Assembly: GCA_963678675.1 (NCBI GenBank)
Contig: OY783199.1
Coordinates: 1,557,501-1,621,500, forward strand
Source of the DNA: Xiphydria camelus
Lineage: Eukaryota; Arthropoda; Insecta; Hymenoptera; Xiphydriidae
Length of the DNA: 64,000 nucleotides
Direction of reading: 5' to 3'
This document shows positions 1-12,404 of this stretch, piece by piece. Under the pieces are notes generated by a model. The model did no database searches and was not told the DNA's origin. It saw only the letters and a program-made list of their open reading frames with translations. The translations under genes were made by a program, and so were the position numbers. The number at the start of each line of letters is the position of its first letter. Position 1 is the first letter of the stretch.

Positions 1-2193
1 AGACCACCACCTTTGACACGCCTCGTTAAGAAACTCGTCCACACGGACGACTCGTTTCCGTATAGAAGCGCGCTCGTGTACGTACACCTCTCCTACTCGA
101 CAAAGCCATTGAGCGGCATCGTCGTGTGCAGCGCGCTCGGACGGATACAGTTGTATTCGACTACATACGTATATAGCGTGCGCGCGCGCTCGAGCACCTG
201 TCAACCGGCTTCCGATCGATAGATAACGCCTTAGGGATCCGCTGATTAAAACAGCGCGACGGCGCTGGACATCCGCTTCGAGGTGTTCTTGTGGAAACAC
301 GTGGAGGGAAGGTGAATAGCCGAGCGAGAGACGTCGCGACCCGCGGGTCCTCTCCGCGCGACGCGCAGAGCCGAGGCGATGACCGTTCGATCTTTTCTCG
401 AGAGCTCGGGACACGCGAGACGTCGATGGTCGTGTACCGCCTTCTTGGTTTCCCCTCGGAATACATCCGCGCAGGCGTTTCTTACGCTTGCCGCAGCCCG
501 TCGCGTTTCTCTCATTCCGCTCTGCCTTTCGTACGCGAGACTTTTAGGTGTACCGCGGCTTTTTACTTCTAACGGCACGTGGAAAAGCGCGGTGTTTGTT
601 ATGCAACGACCGCGGGTGACACAGGATCGCGGGTGACGGACGAGCGTTCCCGTAAAACGCGTCGAGTGGTTCCGAGAAACGCGGCGAGCGGGTGGGTGGG
701 TGGTCTCCATATTCAAAGATGTTTATGACTCTGTCGTGGAGAAGTGGCTGCACGCCAACTCTCCTCTCCTCTGGGTCCATCGGGCGAGTCGGCGCGACCG
801 CCGTAGTGCACCGGAGGTCCTCCCGAGGATTGTGGAAAGAATTACTCGCGCGATCCGGGATGCCGTTTCTCTCGGGAGACGGGTGACGACATCCTCTAAA
901 TCCGAGAATCGATTACGTTTTTTCCGGGGGGTGTGAAAAAGTGAATAGAGCGGCCGGTCGAGCCTATCGGATACCTCCGGTCAATCGCGCGGTCCGAGTG
1001 GAATTGTTCGCTTTCAAAACTTTCTCTTCCATGAAAACGCACAATTGTCCCTATTCTATGGCTCGGTGAAAACGACATTAACGGTCAATGATTACGTTCG
1101 ACGAAAAAAAAAACTCGCCAAGTTCGCTTAACTCCAAATTTTCGACCATACGAATTTCTATTTTGGCATTATCGACCGTTCGTCGACCTTTGACGAAGAG
1201 TCACTTAAATCCCAGCATCTCGTCGATCTTTCTCGTTTCCAATAACGATGAGTTTAGCAACCGCGTGTAGAGAGACTGGCGGCAATCTTTCTCGTAAAAG
1301 TGTAGTAAAGTCGATTTATAGTCGAGAATGTGTGTGGGTACGACGCGTACGAGTTTATGATATCCATTCTGATAAAGTGGATAGAAAAGGACGCGATTAT
1401 GGGAATGATCGCCATACTTGTAGCGCCCAGGCGCATTTTCAGTAGTAACTCAGCTTCGTTACATTTTTTTCAAGGAGATTTAGTATAGCTGTTGCAGAGG
1501 AATCGGGAAAGAGAGCGAGACGGGGCTTAACCTAGACTTTTTCGTGTGGCCTCGGCGGTTGGAATGCAGTCAGAAATAGGCGTCGCGTGCGCGGATAGTG
1601 CGAGAAGAGGGAAAAAGAAAAGAATTACAGCCGTGGTGGAGATGTCTGGGGGAAAACAAGGCGAGTGAGTTTCTATTTGCTTATTCGCTTTATTCGTCTA
1701 AGGGGGGAGATGACCAAAAAAAAAAATAATTTTTGCATAGGGATTCCTTAGGGGATGACAAACGATAATAACTAACCGGGAATCGTTTATGACTTCAATC
1801 ATGGTGTTTTCCATATTTTCGCTGCATACAGAATATGTACGAGAACGGAACACGTAAGAAACGTATGAGTGCGAGCAACGAGCTTTTATGCGTTCAGTAA
1901 GACATTCGCCCCCTCGTCTTCCAGTTATTATTTCTCTTCTAATACTTCTTATTGTCATTGGATCGTCTAAGGGTACCTACTTTAGTTTTTGTCTCGCCCG
2001 CCCACGAGAATCCATACGTATACTTACGTACGCGCGTTCGCGCGGAGAATGCCGAGATACCTGTCTCTTCTAGCAACGGCCAAAAGGAAATCGTAATGCC
2101 GCCCGATGATAACTCTCGATTGCGTAGGTGAACCTGCACTCGAGCTATTCGCGCCAATGATATCACGCCGCTTGGTAGTACGCCTTGAACGAT

Positions 2194-2217
2194 GACGACG
2201 ACGACGACGACGACGAC
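2194..2217. repeat. (GAC)8 microsatellite
   Basis: Eight perfect GAC units flanked by two GAT units. There is no sign that it lies in a real coding frame. Confidence 0.9.
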
Positions 2218-5153
2218 GATGGACCATTTTCCGCGGGTTCAGAAAAGCAATTCCTACGGGACGTCGAGGCGCACGAAATTGCCTTTAACCGTCGGACATA
2301 AAGGCAGACGCACTCGGATCGAAATTCGTGCGATACGATCGACGCTTTTGCGATTTTCAAAGTCATGCTCCTCATTGCAATCGGCCTGGCGGCTGCAAAA
2401 ATGACTGGATCGAATTCGCAAGGTGTATTAGCCTCAGTTGCTGCCCGCGCCCATACACATACCCGGCTCTGTACTCCTACGCGTGAAGGGGGGCTCCGAC
2501 CAAAGTCCGCGTCCACGTACCGAGGCGCTCGATCCGCGATTTTTCGACGCGGTCACACGCGCATGTCACCGCTTCCCGGTCGTGCTTCGATGCGGCTCGC
2601 TGCGGAAGACGTGACTGCGATTCGTTAGAAAACGTTTTGTCTATCGACACTTTGGCGGTCGTGTAAAAAAGAGTGCGAGAACCGACGGACCACCTGACCT
2701 AAAGGGCCGACCCGATCGGTGAGCTTTGTTTTGGGACGGGACGACCGGACGAATGAGGTCCACGCGCGGACACTTGCCCTTTCCCTCGAGAAGAAGCCCG
2801 CCTTCTCGTCGTCCCGCTCGCGGTCGGGCGCGATTATGAAACATTGACGCGATACCGATCGATATTAATCGATATTCTAATCGGCGGATCGATGCCTCGA
2901 GCGTCGTTCCTTGTAATATCCTTTATAACGGGACACCGGTCTCCCCTGCTGCCGACTGCGACTGCTGTTCAGCTTTGCTGACCACCGACGAGAAAGCACC
3001 GTAATCTTTGGAAAATTATCGGAAACTCTCTACGTGATGAATGCTCCATCGCGGTGATTCGCTATTATTACATTCGCCTGGAACAGACGTCCTTGAACTT
3101 CTTTACGTCATCCATCCTTACCACGGTGAGCCGCCCCGGATAGTCGTTAACGCGCGATCACCGTTTGGTGAATTATATCATCGTTACACGCGTACATCGA
3201 AGCGACGATTGGAGTTCCGTAAATTGCAACGACCTTCGAATTCAACGCACCCATCAAGCACCTTGCACGCGAACACTTCTCACGACTCGCTGTGCACGGA
3301 CCCTTAAGGGCTATTGCGACGCAGAAGATATAAAATGCACGGGTTATTGTCGCCAAGCCCCTTACCGACAGCTGCTTGTTAGTTGTTACCAGCCGTAGAG
3401 CGGAGGTGAACCAGTCGAACGAACGGACGAGCGAACGGAGGAAGGCGAAGGCAAAGTAAAGGGACAGACCACGCCTTGCGCCTTGGCAGTGAGTTCGCTT
3501 CGCCTCGAGCATAACTAATATATCGACGAACCTCTCCGCTTCTCGCGTGCGGGTGTAGCGACGTGTACGAACGGTCACGTGTCGCGAACAAGGTCTAAAG
3601 AAATTCCGCTGGCGTTGAAGAGGCTCCCGCGATCGATCGCGAGGCGAAATTATGAAAATACGATCGATAACGGTCGAATAAATTCTTCGGTCGTGGGAAA
3701 CGCGATCGATTTCCTGTACCGGGTTGCACGGAGAACATCGTCAGCTCGTTGCAGAGTGGATACAGTTTGCTTCAGGATGTAAGAAAATAGTGATATATAT
3801 ACTCTTTCGCGTGCAACAAGTGGTTCGGATCCTCTAACAATGAATAAGTATTCTTATCGTCAATATCTCCTGGAATGTTTTTTTCTAGGTTTCCTTTAAA
3901 GGTTTGGCCCGCCGAATGCAGGGCGACAAGTTCGCTCAGCCCCGAGATTGGCGGGATGATTCGAGAGCCTATCGTCGACGAGAAACGTAGAAATTCCGAA
4001 CAATCCTCTCAACTGCGTTCCAATCGCTCGGCCGGACGAACGCGTCGCTCAGTTTCCAGGTGGCGTGCGAGCGACACGGCACGAGGAACGCGACGGCACT
4101 ACCGTTATCGCAACACGAGATCAGGAAAAAAGTAGTCGATCGCGTTCGACGAACCTCTACCGAATGCGTTTCCCCGGTCTCCTCCGTCGGACCCTTCCAT
4201 CCGGACCTTTCTCTCGCACGTCCGCCCTCACCCCCTTCCCCGCCCTCAGTCCGACTTCGACACAGATTCGCTAGCGGAGTCGTCCTTCGCGCTGTACACG
4301 CTTAGACGCGGGAGGAGAGCGATGCATTTCGGAGCGTGTCCAATGGACCCGATCGCTCCGCGCGTCACGATGCACGTCGTTGCACCGTTCGCGCGACGAG
4401 AGGTTCGAGTGTGACGGTGTCGTGGTTTGTCTCGTGGCAAAACCCGCGGGCGAGGTGAAGGAAGGCAAGAAGAGGGAAGGAAAGAAGGAGAAACAGGGAG
4501 AGAGAGAAGTCTCGTTCCACGATGAGTTGGTCCAGAAACATTTTATCGACGCTGCAGGGATTTCGCGAATAATTCGACGGAGACAGAGCTGTACAATCTT
4601 CGTATCGGACGTTAATTCGAGTCTCGGATTGCGCGAGTCTTTTCGCGGGAAGGCGCAAGAGTGGCGGAAGGTCTCGCGTTTTTTTTTTTTTCATAACCGA
4701 CGTCCGTTTGAATCTCGTAAGAAAATTCGCAAACATCAATCCACGGTTTCGTTATCAAAGACTAACCGTGTCACCGCAACTGTGGCTATAATCGCACGAC
4801 TGCCACGGTAATACGTTTTCCTCGTCGTACTCATGCCAAGGCCGTTAACGCGCGATTAAGAAGAACATCCTTCCCCGCGAAGATACGCGACTCGTTATCA
4901 CCGCGAGACGAAGCGCTTCACGGCTCGTTCGAATCCCTCGCTGAGCGGGGTCTATCCTGGCAACGCGCTTTCTTCCCCATATTAATCTAGGCTTGTTGAG
5001 CGCGCTTCTTATCCCATCAGAGTTTTTCCGCGTTTTTGCGGTACCTTTGCGCAACAGGCACTTTATCCTTGCGTGGCGCGGCACGTCGTTGCCCCGCGAT
5101 GATTCCCGGGCAACGGTACATCTTTCCGACGACGGCCTTCGACGTTGCCCTCC

Positions 5154-5193
5154 CGTCGTTGTCGTCGTCGTCCTCCTCCTCCTCCTCCTCTTC
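5154..5193. repeat. GTC/TCC trinucleotide tract
   Basis: A compound trinucleotide tract, GTC units followed by about seven TCC units. It lies in CpG-rich DNA without a recognisable gene. Confidence 0.8.
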
Positions 5194-7495
5194 CCTTCGA
5201 CGGAGCCCCTGCAGTTCTCCGTCCCTCCTTCCGCCTCCTCCACGCTGTACGAACACGCGCGACTCTTCCCCTCGTACGTACACTTACGTCTCGAACTTGA
5301 ACCTTGCCCTTAATTATCCCGACCGCCCCTTCGCCCGGGTAAGGCTTCGCCGTGTCCGCGGATGGGATCCCGCGCGCTCCACGCGCGTTGTCCGTCGTGG
5401 GTGCATCGGGTTACACGACACGGAGGGGCGGGAGGAGGAGAAGCCGAGACCGCCTCGAAAGTCTTCGTCGCCTCGCGCGTTTGCATCGCGCCTCGATTAA
5501 CGGCGACCTTCGAGGCGAGGCGAGGCGAATCGCTCGACAGAAACGGGACGCGTCGTCTCTTCGCGGCTGCACGAGACGTTCCGTCGTCCTTTGCGAGCGG
5601 CCGGATGTACGGGGTTAAGCGCGCACGGGGGAAATTCAAGCTCTCTCCGAGGAGTTCGCGAAGGAGTGGTGGCGTGGCTCTCGCGAAGGGGTAGGTTATC
5701 AGTTGCGTTACTTTCGCCACCCTGGTTTTCTACCGCGTTCGCGGAATTGCGCGGTTTCGTGCTCGCGCAACGCGGCCAGCGGCGGAAGGCAAGCACGACC
5801 GAGGCACGCGAACGTTCGCGTTGCGTCACCGCGCGGTTACAAGATTCTCCTCTCGACTCGCGACTCCTCGATAAAATTACCCGAGTTCGTGCGAGCGGCT
5901 TCGACTTGGTCCGGCGTGTCGATTTTTATCCCCTGCGTGCCGAAGGAAAGGGGAGGAGGGGGGGGGGGGAGCGGTGTGCGATTCTCCCGGTAGCGACGCC
6001 GAACCCTCTCGCCGTACCGACGGACTTTCACTTTCGACAGACCGCGGGCGCGGGGTCGCGCGCGTCTCGACGCTCCGAGAGATCGATCCGAGTTTGTCCC
6101 GATTACGCGATTCTTCCCCGTGTCCTATTTATGTAAGTTTGATCTCTTCAATTTTGTCGAGCTACGTCTCGCGCTACCAAAACGAGATATTTTCTCCGTT
6201 CGGCACGATAACGCCGAGCCATTTATGTAAAATCCTAACGCAATTTTCACAGTGCACGATAACGAACCCGACAAAGGGGAAACGCGATCGCCCGTACTGT
6301 ACGTACTCTCCCTCCTTCTCGGCGATACGCAAGTGCAAGTAGTGCCGGATCGAGCGAGCCAGACGCCGCCTCGCGCGCGGCGAGTCGTGGCAGTGGTAGG
6401 GCGAGCGGAATGGCTAGACAGTCGGACAACGGCTGCGGCACGGTGATCTGGGTCGGCCGATTGCAACAATGCGCTTTGTGTCGTGTTCCAGGCCTCCGAA
6501 GGCACTGTGACGCCGGTACACGCCGCCGTGACGTATTAGCTCCGCTTGCGCTCGCCCTTCTTCCTCATACCCCGCTACTCGTTCGACGACGAGACCTTCT
6601 TCTCGATGGTCGTGTCGTCTAACGTTACTTTGCACTCCCGACTCCGCCGAGGCGAGAATCCCTCGCGGTGCCGCGCGTCTGGGCCGTCTCACGCCGTATC
6701 TCCTTCCCTCGAGCGACTCGGCGATCTTGCCCCCGCGGTACCATTCTTCCCGAGGACTGCACACACACCTCACCGGGAGCAGAGCGTTCTTTCTCGGAAT
6801 CGCGCTAACGCGTACCTTTGTCTCCTCGCGTTCTCGCGACGCGATTCAGGGACGCGACGAATGGACGACAATGCGGGGTGGCTGAAGACCTTCCGCGGCG
6901 AGGGGAATCGAACCACGCGCGCGCGCGCGCGCACATATGCACGGGTAAATCTTGCGGCGGAGTGTACGGGACTCCTCGTTCGTCGAGGCGTGCGTGTTTG
7001 AACCGCCCGTGCGCCTATCGGTGAGGTTCAGCTATGGATATAGTCGGTTTTACTCGTGTACTCATTACCTCGCGTTTATCCAACAAACTAACAGCAAAGA
7101 AGTGTAACGCTTTACCGAAGGATCGATGGCGCATGCGTGCAACGACCCCGGCCTGCCTGACTGGCTCCGGCTTCTGCCACGGTGGCGATGGTTTCCGGCG
7201 ATACGCCGTACCGGAAGCTCGGTACCGGCCTCTCGACACTGTACCGTTTATCTCAGAAGCGCGCCTAATTCGCGCGAATCGACGCGTTTCCGAACGCAAA
7301 TTCGAGTCGGGTCACGCGGCGCACGCGTGATGGCATTTTTTCGAAAGCTCGAAGAGAGGAGGGGAGGTCTTTGTTCTCCGCTCACCGTGTAGCGCTCCTT
7401 CGAAAGACGCGGCCCCGGCGAATCCGTGAGGCGAGCGCGCACGGGCCAAGCCCTTTCGGGGAGAAGAGCGAGAGAGGGAGAAAGAAAAAGAAGAA

Positions 7496-7519
7496 AGAGA
7501 GAGAGAGAGAGAGAGAGAG
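7496..7519. repeat. (AG)12 microsatellite
   Basis: Uninterrupted AG dinucleotides preceded by an imperfect purine-rich stretch from about 7465. Purine tracts like this are common in insect non-coding DNA and can bind GAGA-type factors. Confidence 0.9.
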
Positions 7520-9774
7520 GCACATCGAACCCGCTCTAATCGTAGCACGCTTTCCAGAGAAAATCGTTTCCGATACGCCGATCGTTCGATCGAGAAGCCA
7601 CCGTTCTTCCCGGAAAACGGCCGCTCATCCGCACTCTTTATCCATTGGTCACGCCTCTACTTCTGAATGGTCGCAAGAGTGTCGGCGGATCATCGACGCC
7701 TCGTCCGAGGGATCGGTATGGCTATCTACGGTTTATGGGACTCCCGTCGTTACGTCGAACGTAAATCCGGTTCTCGATTCAATCGGACCGAATTCACTTG
7801 TAGATCGAAACCACGCTTCCCCCGCACATCTAGGCATAGGCATTTGCTCGGAAAATCGAAATCTTTAAGATCGATCTCACCCTGTTTTATCTATTTCTTC
7901 ATTCGTCAACGGGCCAGTCGACCGATCGATTCCTCGGCCTTTAATTTTTAGCCAAATATCGAGTGTCTTAATTTTCGCCGGCCAAAACTTCGCCCCTGAG
8001 ACAGACACCTTTTACGGCTATGAATTCTAAATCCCATCCCAACGCGTCGCTTTCCCATTCGACACGGTTTCACTTTGCTCCGTGCCACCGTACACGGGAT
8101 ATCAGACGGCAGGTGAAACGAGGTTGCCCAAAATTTCAAACGACGCCCATGGCGGCACATAAAACGAACAGCGTCCGCCTCGGACGCGTGTGCGCGATCC
8201 TACATATATACATACGCGTGCCGCCGCGCGCAGGAGGGCATCGACCCTGTCTCTCCGCGGTCGCGGAGTGGGTAGAGGTATTCGTCGGTGCTCGCCGCGG
8301 AGTTTCGGTAATGAACCCATTGTTGCACCTGCCACCGTATTTCATACGAAGGGTATCCGCGAACTCGCCGCGGCGGTAACCGCGGATGCACGCAGGGCTC
8401 CGGCGCACTCGTTACTCGCGGCGGGTCGGAAGAGCCAAAAGACGCGGCGCGGCGCGGCTTTCCCCTTTCCTTGTCTCGCCGCGCGCCTCCCTCGAGGGGG
8501 GCTGCCGCGCCGTGCACCCGGGCAACGGTTCTTTTTCTTCGTCCTTTTCGGGGGAGCGTCCTTTTCCATAAAAAAAAAACAAGTCGCGACACTACTCCGT
8601 GATCTACTATCGTCCCGAGCCAACGTAACCCTTGGATTCACATACGTAGATACACGGATGTGCGAGTATGACGGTACCCACAGCGTGGGTCGCTTTGTTC
8701 CTCCTCGCAGTCCTATCTGCCTCGCAGTGGCGTAGTGGTGTGGCCGAAGGACTCGAAATTTCTCTCTTTCGATGAGAGGCGCGTTCCCAAAGTCTTCGGC
8801 TTTCTTTTCTTCTTTATAGAGATATTCTATAAATTTCCCCGACAATTGGACGATCGTCGAGACGTGTCCCACGACTTACGACCGATCCAATCGACCACCC
8901 ACACCCCGCCATGTATTCGACTCGTGCCCGTGAATGCACTCATTTTTCATTCAAGTGTCACGCACTCGCCACGGTGCAAGCGCTACGTCACTGCCCGCAC
9001 GATAATAAGTATTCGCGTGCTTCGCCATTGTGCGAACACGGACGGCGATAACGCGAGGGGTTATTGTTTCGGAGAAAGGTGGTCCGAGAGCACGGCCCAC
9101 CCCACCACGTGTTGCGTCCGGCCCGTGTATTATTGTTGTCATTATTACAGTCGCGTCGTTATTGCCCGACGTACGCATCGCCGTCATTATCGCCGTACGC
9201 ATAATAAAGGGCTTTGTCTTTCGCCCGCATCGCGCTCTATCCCCGTCGCGGTTGCAGCGCGGGCGATGCCGCGTCGGCGCCCTTGACCCTCGAGAGTTCT
9301 GCACTTGGCCGGTCTGGTCGTCGCTCTTCCCCCGTCGTCATTGCCTTTTGGGCGGTCGAGGCGCGGGGAAATGTACGAGCGCTTCTTTCGGAATGCAGAG
9401 TGGAAAGAAACGCCCCAAGAAGCGATCCTCAGCTGCACGGAGAAAAAGCATTAGTTGCATCTACTAAAAATTACTTTTAGAGTCGCAAATAATTATTTAT
9501 TTACCTCAATTTGATCTTTCTTCATATTAACAAAATATTTCTTCCTTCCAGTTGCATAATAATTCGCATGATCGTGAGGAGAATCGTTGTCGTGCGCTCA
9601 ATTTTTAATAATCGTGTTCATCAATGTCAGTTGAGGATTAAAACATATAATCTAGCTCTTACTGGAATTACATAAATTATATGAAAAGTACAGAGTACCT
9701 ACTTCACTCATGACGGAAACATTTTATTGCTGCTCCGGATTTCGGTGAAACTTAGCCTATGGTCTTTGTGGTGA

Positions 9775-9870
9775 TTTTCGAGGCGCTTAAACGACTCGCC
9801 GGGTATAATATATAAAGACATAATAAATATAATATATTATACCCGGCGAGTCGTTTAAGCGCCTCGAAAA
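9775..9870. repeat. Hairpin inside left foldback arm
   Basis: Arms of about 37 bp, starting TTTTCGAGGCGCTTAAACGA and closing with its exact complement, enclose an AT-rich loop of about 20 bp. The same hairpin recurs at 10258-10353 and, with an enlarged loop, at 11063-11213. Confidence 0.9.
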
Positions 9871-10257
9871 CCATGAGGCACCAACCCCTGGTGGAGCATA
9901 GGGCGCTTGCCTGCGCGGCCGCCCGGGCTGGCTCACCCCGTACGGTAGCCACGCTCGCCGCGAGACACCTGTGACGTCACCTGCCTCGCTTCGGTATCGC
10001 TTACCTCGTTGCGAGCCGATATGAGACGAGTGATACCGAGGCCAGCCGAATCACGCCACAGTAGAATCTCGCGGTGAGCGAAACCCCCTCGGTATCACTC
10101 GTCTCATATCGGCTCGCAACGAGGTAAGCGATACCGAAGCAAGGCAGGTGACGTCACAGGTGTCTCGCGGCGAGCGTGGCTACCGTACGGGGTGAGCCAG
10201 CCCGGGCGGCCGCGCAGGCAAGCGCCCTATGCTCCACCAGGGGTTGGTGCCTCATGG

Positions 10258-10353
10258 TTTTCGAGGCGCTTAAACGACTCGCCGGGTATAATATATTATA
10301 TTTATTATGTCTTTATATATTATACCCGGCGAGTCGTTTAAGCGCCTCGAAAA
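10258..10353. repeat. Hairpin inside right foldback arm
   Basis: Reverse-complement copy of the hairpin at 9775-9870, with the same 37-bp arms and AT-rich loop. It is part of the 1.29-kb palindrome. Confidence 0.9.
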
Positions 10354-10918
10354 TCACCACAAAGACCATAGGCTAAGTTTCACCGAAATCCGGAGCAGCA
10401 ATAAAATTTTTCCATAGTGAGTGAAGTACTCTGTATTTTCATATAATTTATGTAATTCCGGTAAGAGCTAGATTATACGTTTTAATCCTCAAGTGACATC
10501 GATGAGCACAATTATTAAAAATCGAGTGCACGACAACGATTCTCTTCCTCGCGAACATGCGAAACAGAATGTAACTACAAGGAAGAAATATTTCACTAGT
10601 ATGAAGAAAGATCAAATTGAGGTAAATGAATAATTACCTGCGACTCTGAAATTAATTTTTAGTAGATCCAACTAATGCTCTTTCTCCGTACAGCCGAGGA
10701 TCGCTTTGAATAATTTAGAGCGATAGTCGGAGTTAAGTTAATATCATTGGATTCTCGGATTAAACAGTCTAAGTTTGTTGGTTCTAATAGTCATCGCGGA
10801 AAGATGCAGTAAAATAAAGTCGCGATCGATTGCCTAAGGGGCTTCACCTTCGACTGGCGTCGTGGAATCCCTGAAATCGTAATTCAAACGATCGTCTACG
10901 TTGTACAAATTGTACTAC

Positions 10919-11487
10919 GTCAGTTAATAGTTAAAAGGTATAATCTAGCTTTTACTGGAATTACGTAAGCTATATAAAAATACAGAGTACTTCACTCATT
11001 ACGGAAAAATTGTATTCCTGCTCCGGATTTCGGTGAAACTCAGCCTATGATCTTTGGTATGATTTTCGAGGCGCTTAAACGACTCGCCGGGTATAATATA
11101 TTATATTTATTATGTCTTTATATAATATATTATATTTATTATGTCTTTATATATATAAAGACATAATAAATATAATATATTATACCCGGCGAGTCGTTTA
11201 AGCGCCTCGAAAACCATGAGGCACCAACTCCTGGTGGAGCATAGGGCGCTTGCCTGCGCGGCCGCCCGGGCTGGCTCACCCCATACCGTCGCCACGCTCG
11301 CCGCGAGACACCTGTGACGTCACCTGCCTCGCTTCGGTATCTCTTACCTCGTTGCGAGCCGATATGAGACGAGTGATACCGAGGCGAGCCGAATCACGCC
11401 ACAGTAGGAGTCTCGCGGTGAGGAATAAAATTTTTCCGTAATGAGTGATGTACTCTGTATTTCTATATAATTTACGTAATTCCAGGA
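10919..11487. mobile_element. Foldback element, copy 2 (internally deleted)
   Basis: A second copy in the same orientation as the left arm of copy 1, starting near the shared GTCAGTT and continuing through the inner hairpin and GC-rich segment to the GTCTCGCGGTGAG region. It then jumps straight to the complement of the outer arm (AATTTTTCCGTAATGAGTGA and onward to about 11487). Most of the right arm is thus missing, leaving only short terminal inverted repeats. It differs from copy 1 at scattered positions, so it is not a very recent tandem duplicate. It appears non-autonomous, with no transposase. Confidence 0.8.
11063..11213. repeat. Hairpin with duplicated loop in copy 2
   Basis: Same 37-bp arms as the hairpins in copy 1, but the AT-rich loop is longer. 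A unit of about 30 bp containing TTATATTTATTATGTCTTTA is repeated in tandem inside the loop and then appears inverted. Confidence 0.85.
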
Positions 11488-12347
11488 CGAAAATCGCTGC
11501 TCGTCATCCTCGCGTCTTTGAATTATTGCGTCACTGCTATCTTTCCTTCTCTTTCTCTCCAACATCGACGGCTATCGAGATATTCGCGAAATAAAATTTA
11601 AACGATGTTTCCTATCCCTCGCCCTCTGCTTCTCATCTCCTTCACGAGTACTCTGCTATACGTATGTACGCGTACTCAACACGCGGACATAAATCGCGCT
11701 CGCGAGAGCTATCGATGAACTTCGTTACACCGACGAAATAAAGAGCAGACGCATCCGTGAGCAAGCGTTTATCTCTGGCGAGAAAAAAGCCGGGTCAACA
11801 ATCGCAAAACCTCTCCCTGGGGTGGCTCGGTCCCCCTTACCTCTGGATCCGAACGACGATCAAGCGTTAACGATTTCGGTTAACGATGAAGACCAAAGAA
11901 ACACGAAGAACTTTACGGGACGAGTACTTTCATGCGACGCGGTGTACGTATAATATATTCGAGGATATATCGAATATTGAGTGGCCGCTTTCTTGACTAC
12001 GCTATACAGAAACAAGTGTTAATTACAAATCCCACGACGCGAAATTATTTTCACTCGACCCTAATGAATTACACCGCGCGGATCGTTACACGTCGCGCGT
12101 CTCGGCGCCAATTTAAAAATTGTCGAGCGGCCCGTTTCTCGCGGAGGAATTCGCGCGAATCCCAAACCCATCTTTCTCGAAGCGGCCAACCTTCGAGACG
12201 ACCGCAACGTTCGGGGGACCCGGCGATAAGTCCGAGTCGCCAATTAAGAGGGTCCGCGCGTTGTCGGGAGCGCGGTTCCTCGGCTGAAATCAATTAAGTA
12301 CTTTTTTCCCCGCGATTCGATCAAACGCCGTCGCATCCGCGTGTGCG

Positions 12348-12404
<57 letters not shown>

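Larger units (their letters stand above)
1..9419. other. Gene-free CpG-rich flank
   Basis: I see no supportable gene in this stretch. It is CpG-rich, especially at about 4-9.4 kb. Stop codons are scarce in such DNA, so open frames of 100-180 codons appear by chance on both strands and overlap each other. None shows a recognisable domain, and many lack an ATG start. It holds simple repeats, annotated separately: (GAC)8 near 2.2 kb, a GTC/TCC tract near 5.16 kb and an (AG)n tract near 7.5 kb. It could be intergenic, intronic or untranslated sequence of a gene outside the window. Confidence 0.55.
9420..10706. mobile_element. Foldback (long palindromic) element, copy 1
   Basis: The left arm (about 9420-10041) is the reverse complement of the right arm (about 10087-10706), with a short spacer of about 45 bp. 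The inner ~330 bp of each arm (9712-10041 against 10087-10416) match almost perfectly; I noticed about one mismatch. The outer parts have diverged but still align out to the motif AAGCGATCCTC at the left edge and its complement at the right. The same 66-codon open frame therefore occurs on opposite strands at 9752-9952 and 10176-10376; it is a shadow of the repeat. Each arm contains its own hairpin. No transposase is present, so this looks like a non-autonomous foldback or MITE-like DNA element. I saw no clear target-site duplication. Confidence 0.85.

Noticed and set aside
6895..6920. GGTTCGATTCC on the minus strand, a B-box match
   Set aside because: It is followed by a (GC)n run with no tRNA body. 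Isolated match.
9752..9952. A 66-codon open frame, repeated identically on the opposite strand at 10176-10376 and partly at 11110-11295
   Set aside because: It lies across the inner hairpin of the foldback element. The identical peptides only reflect the inverted repeat, and no protein family was recognised.
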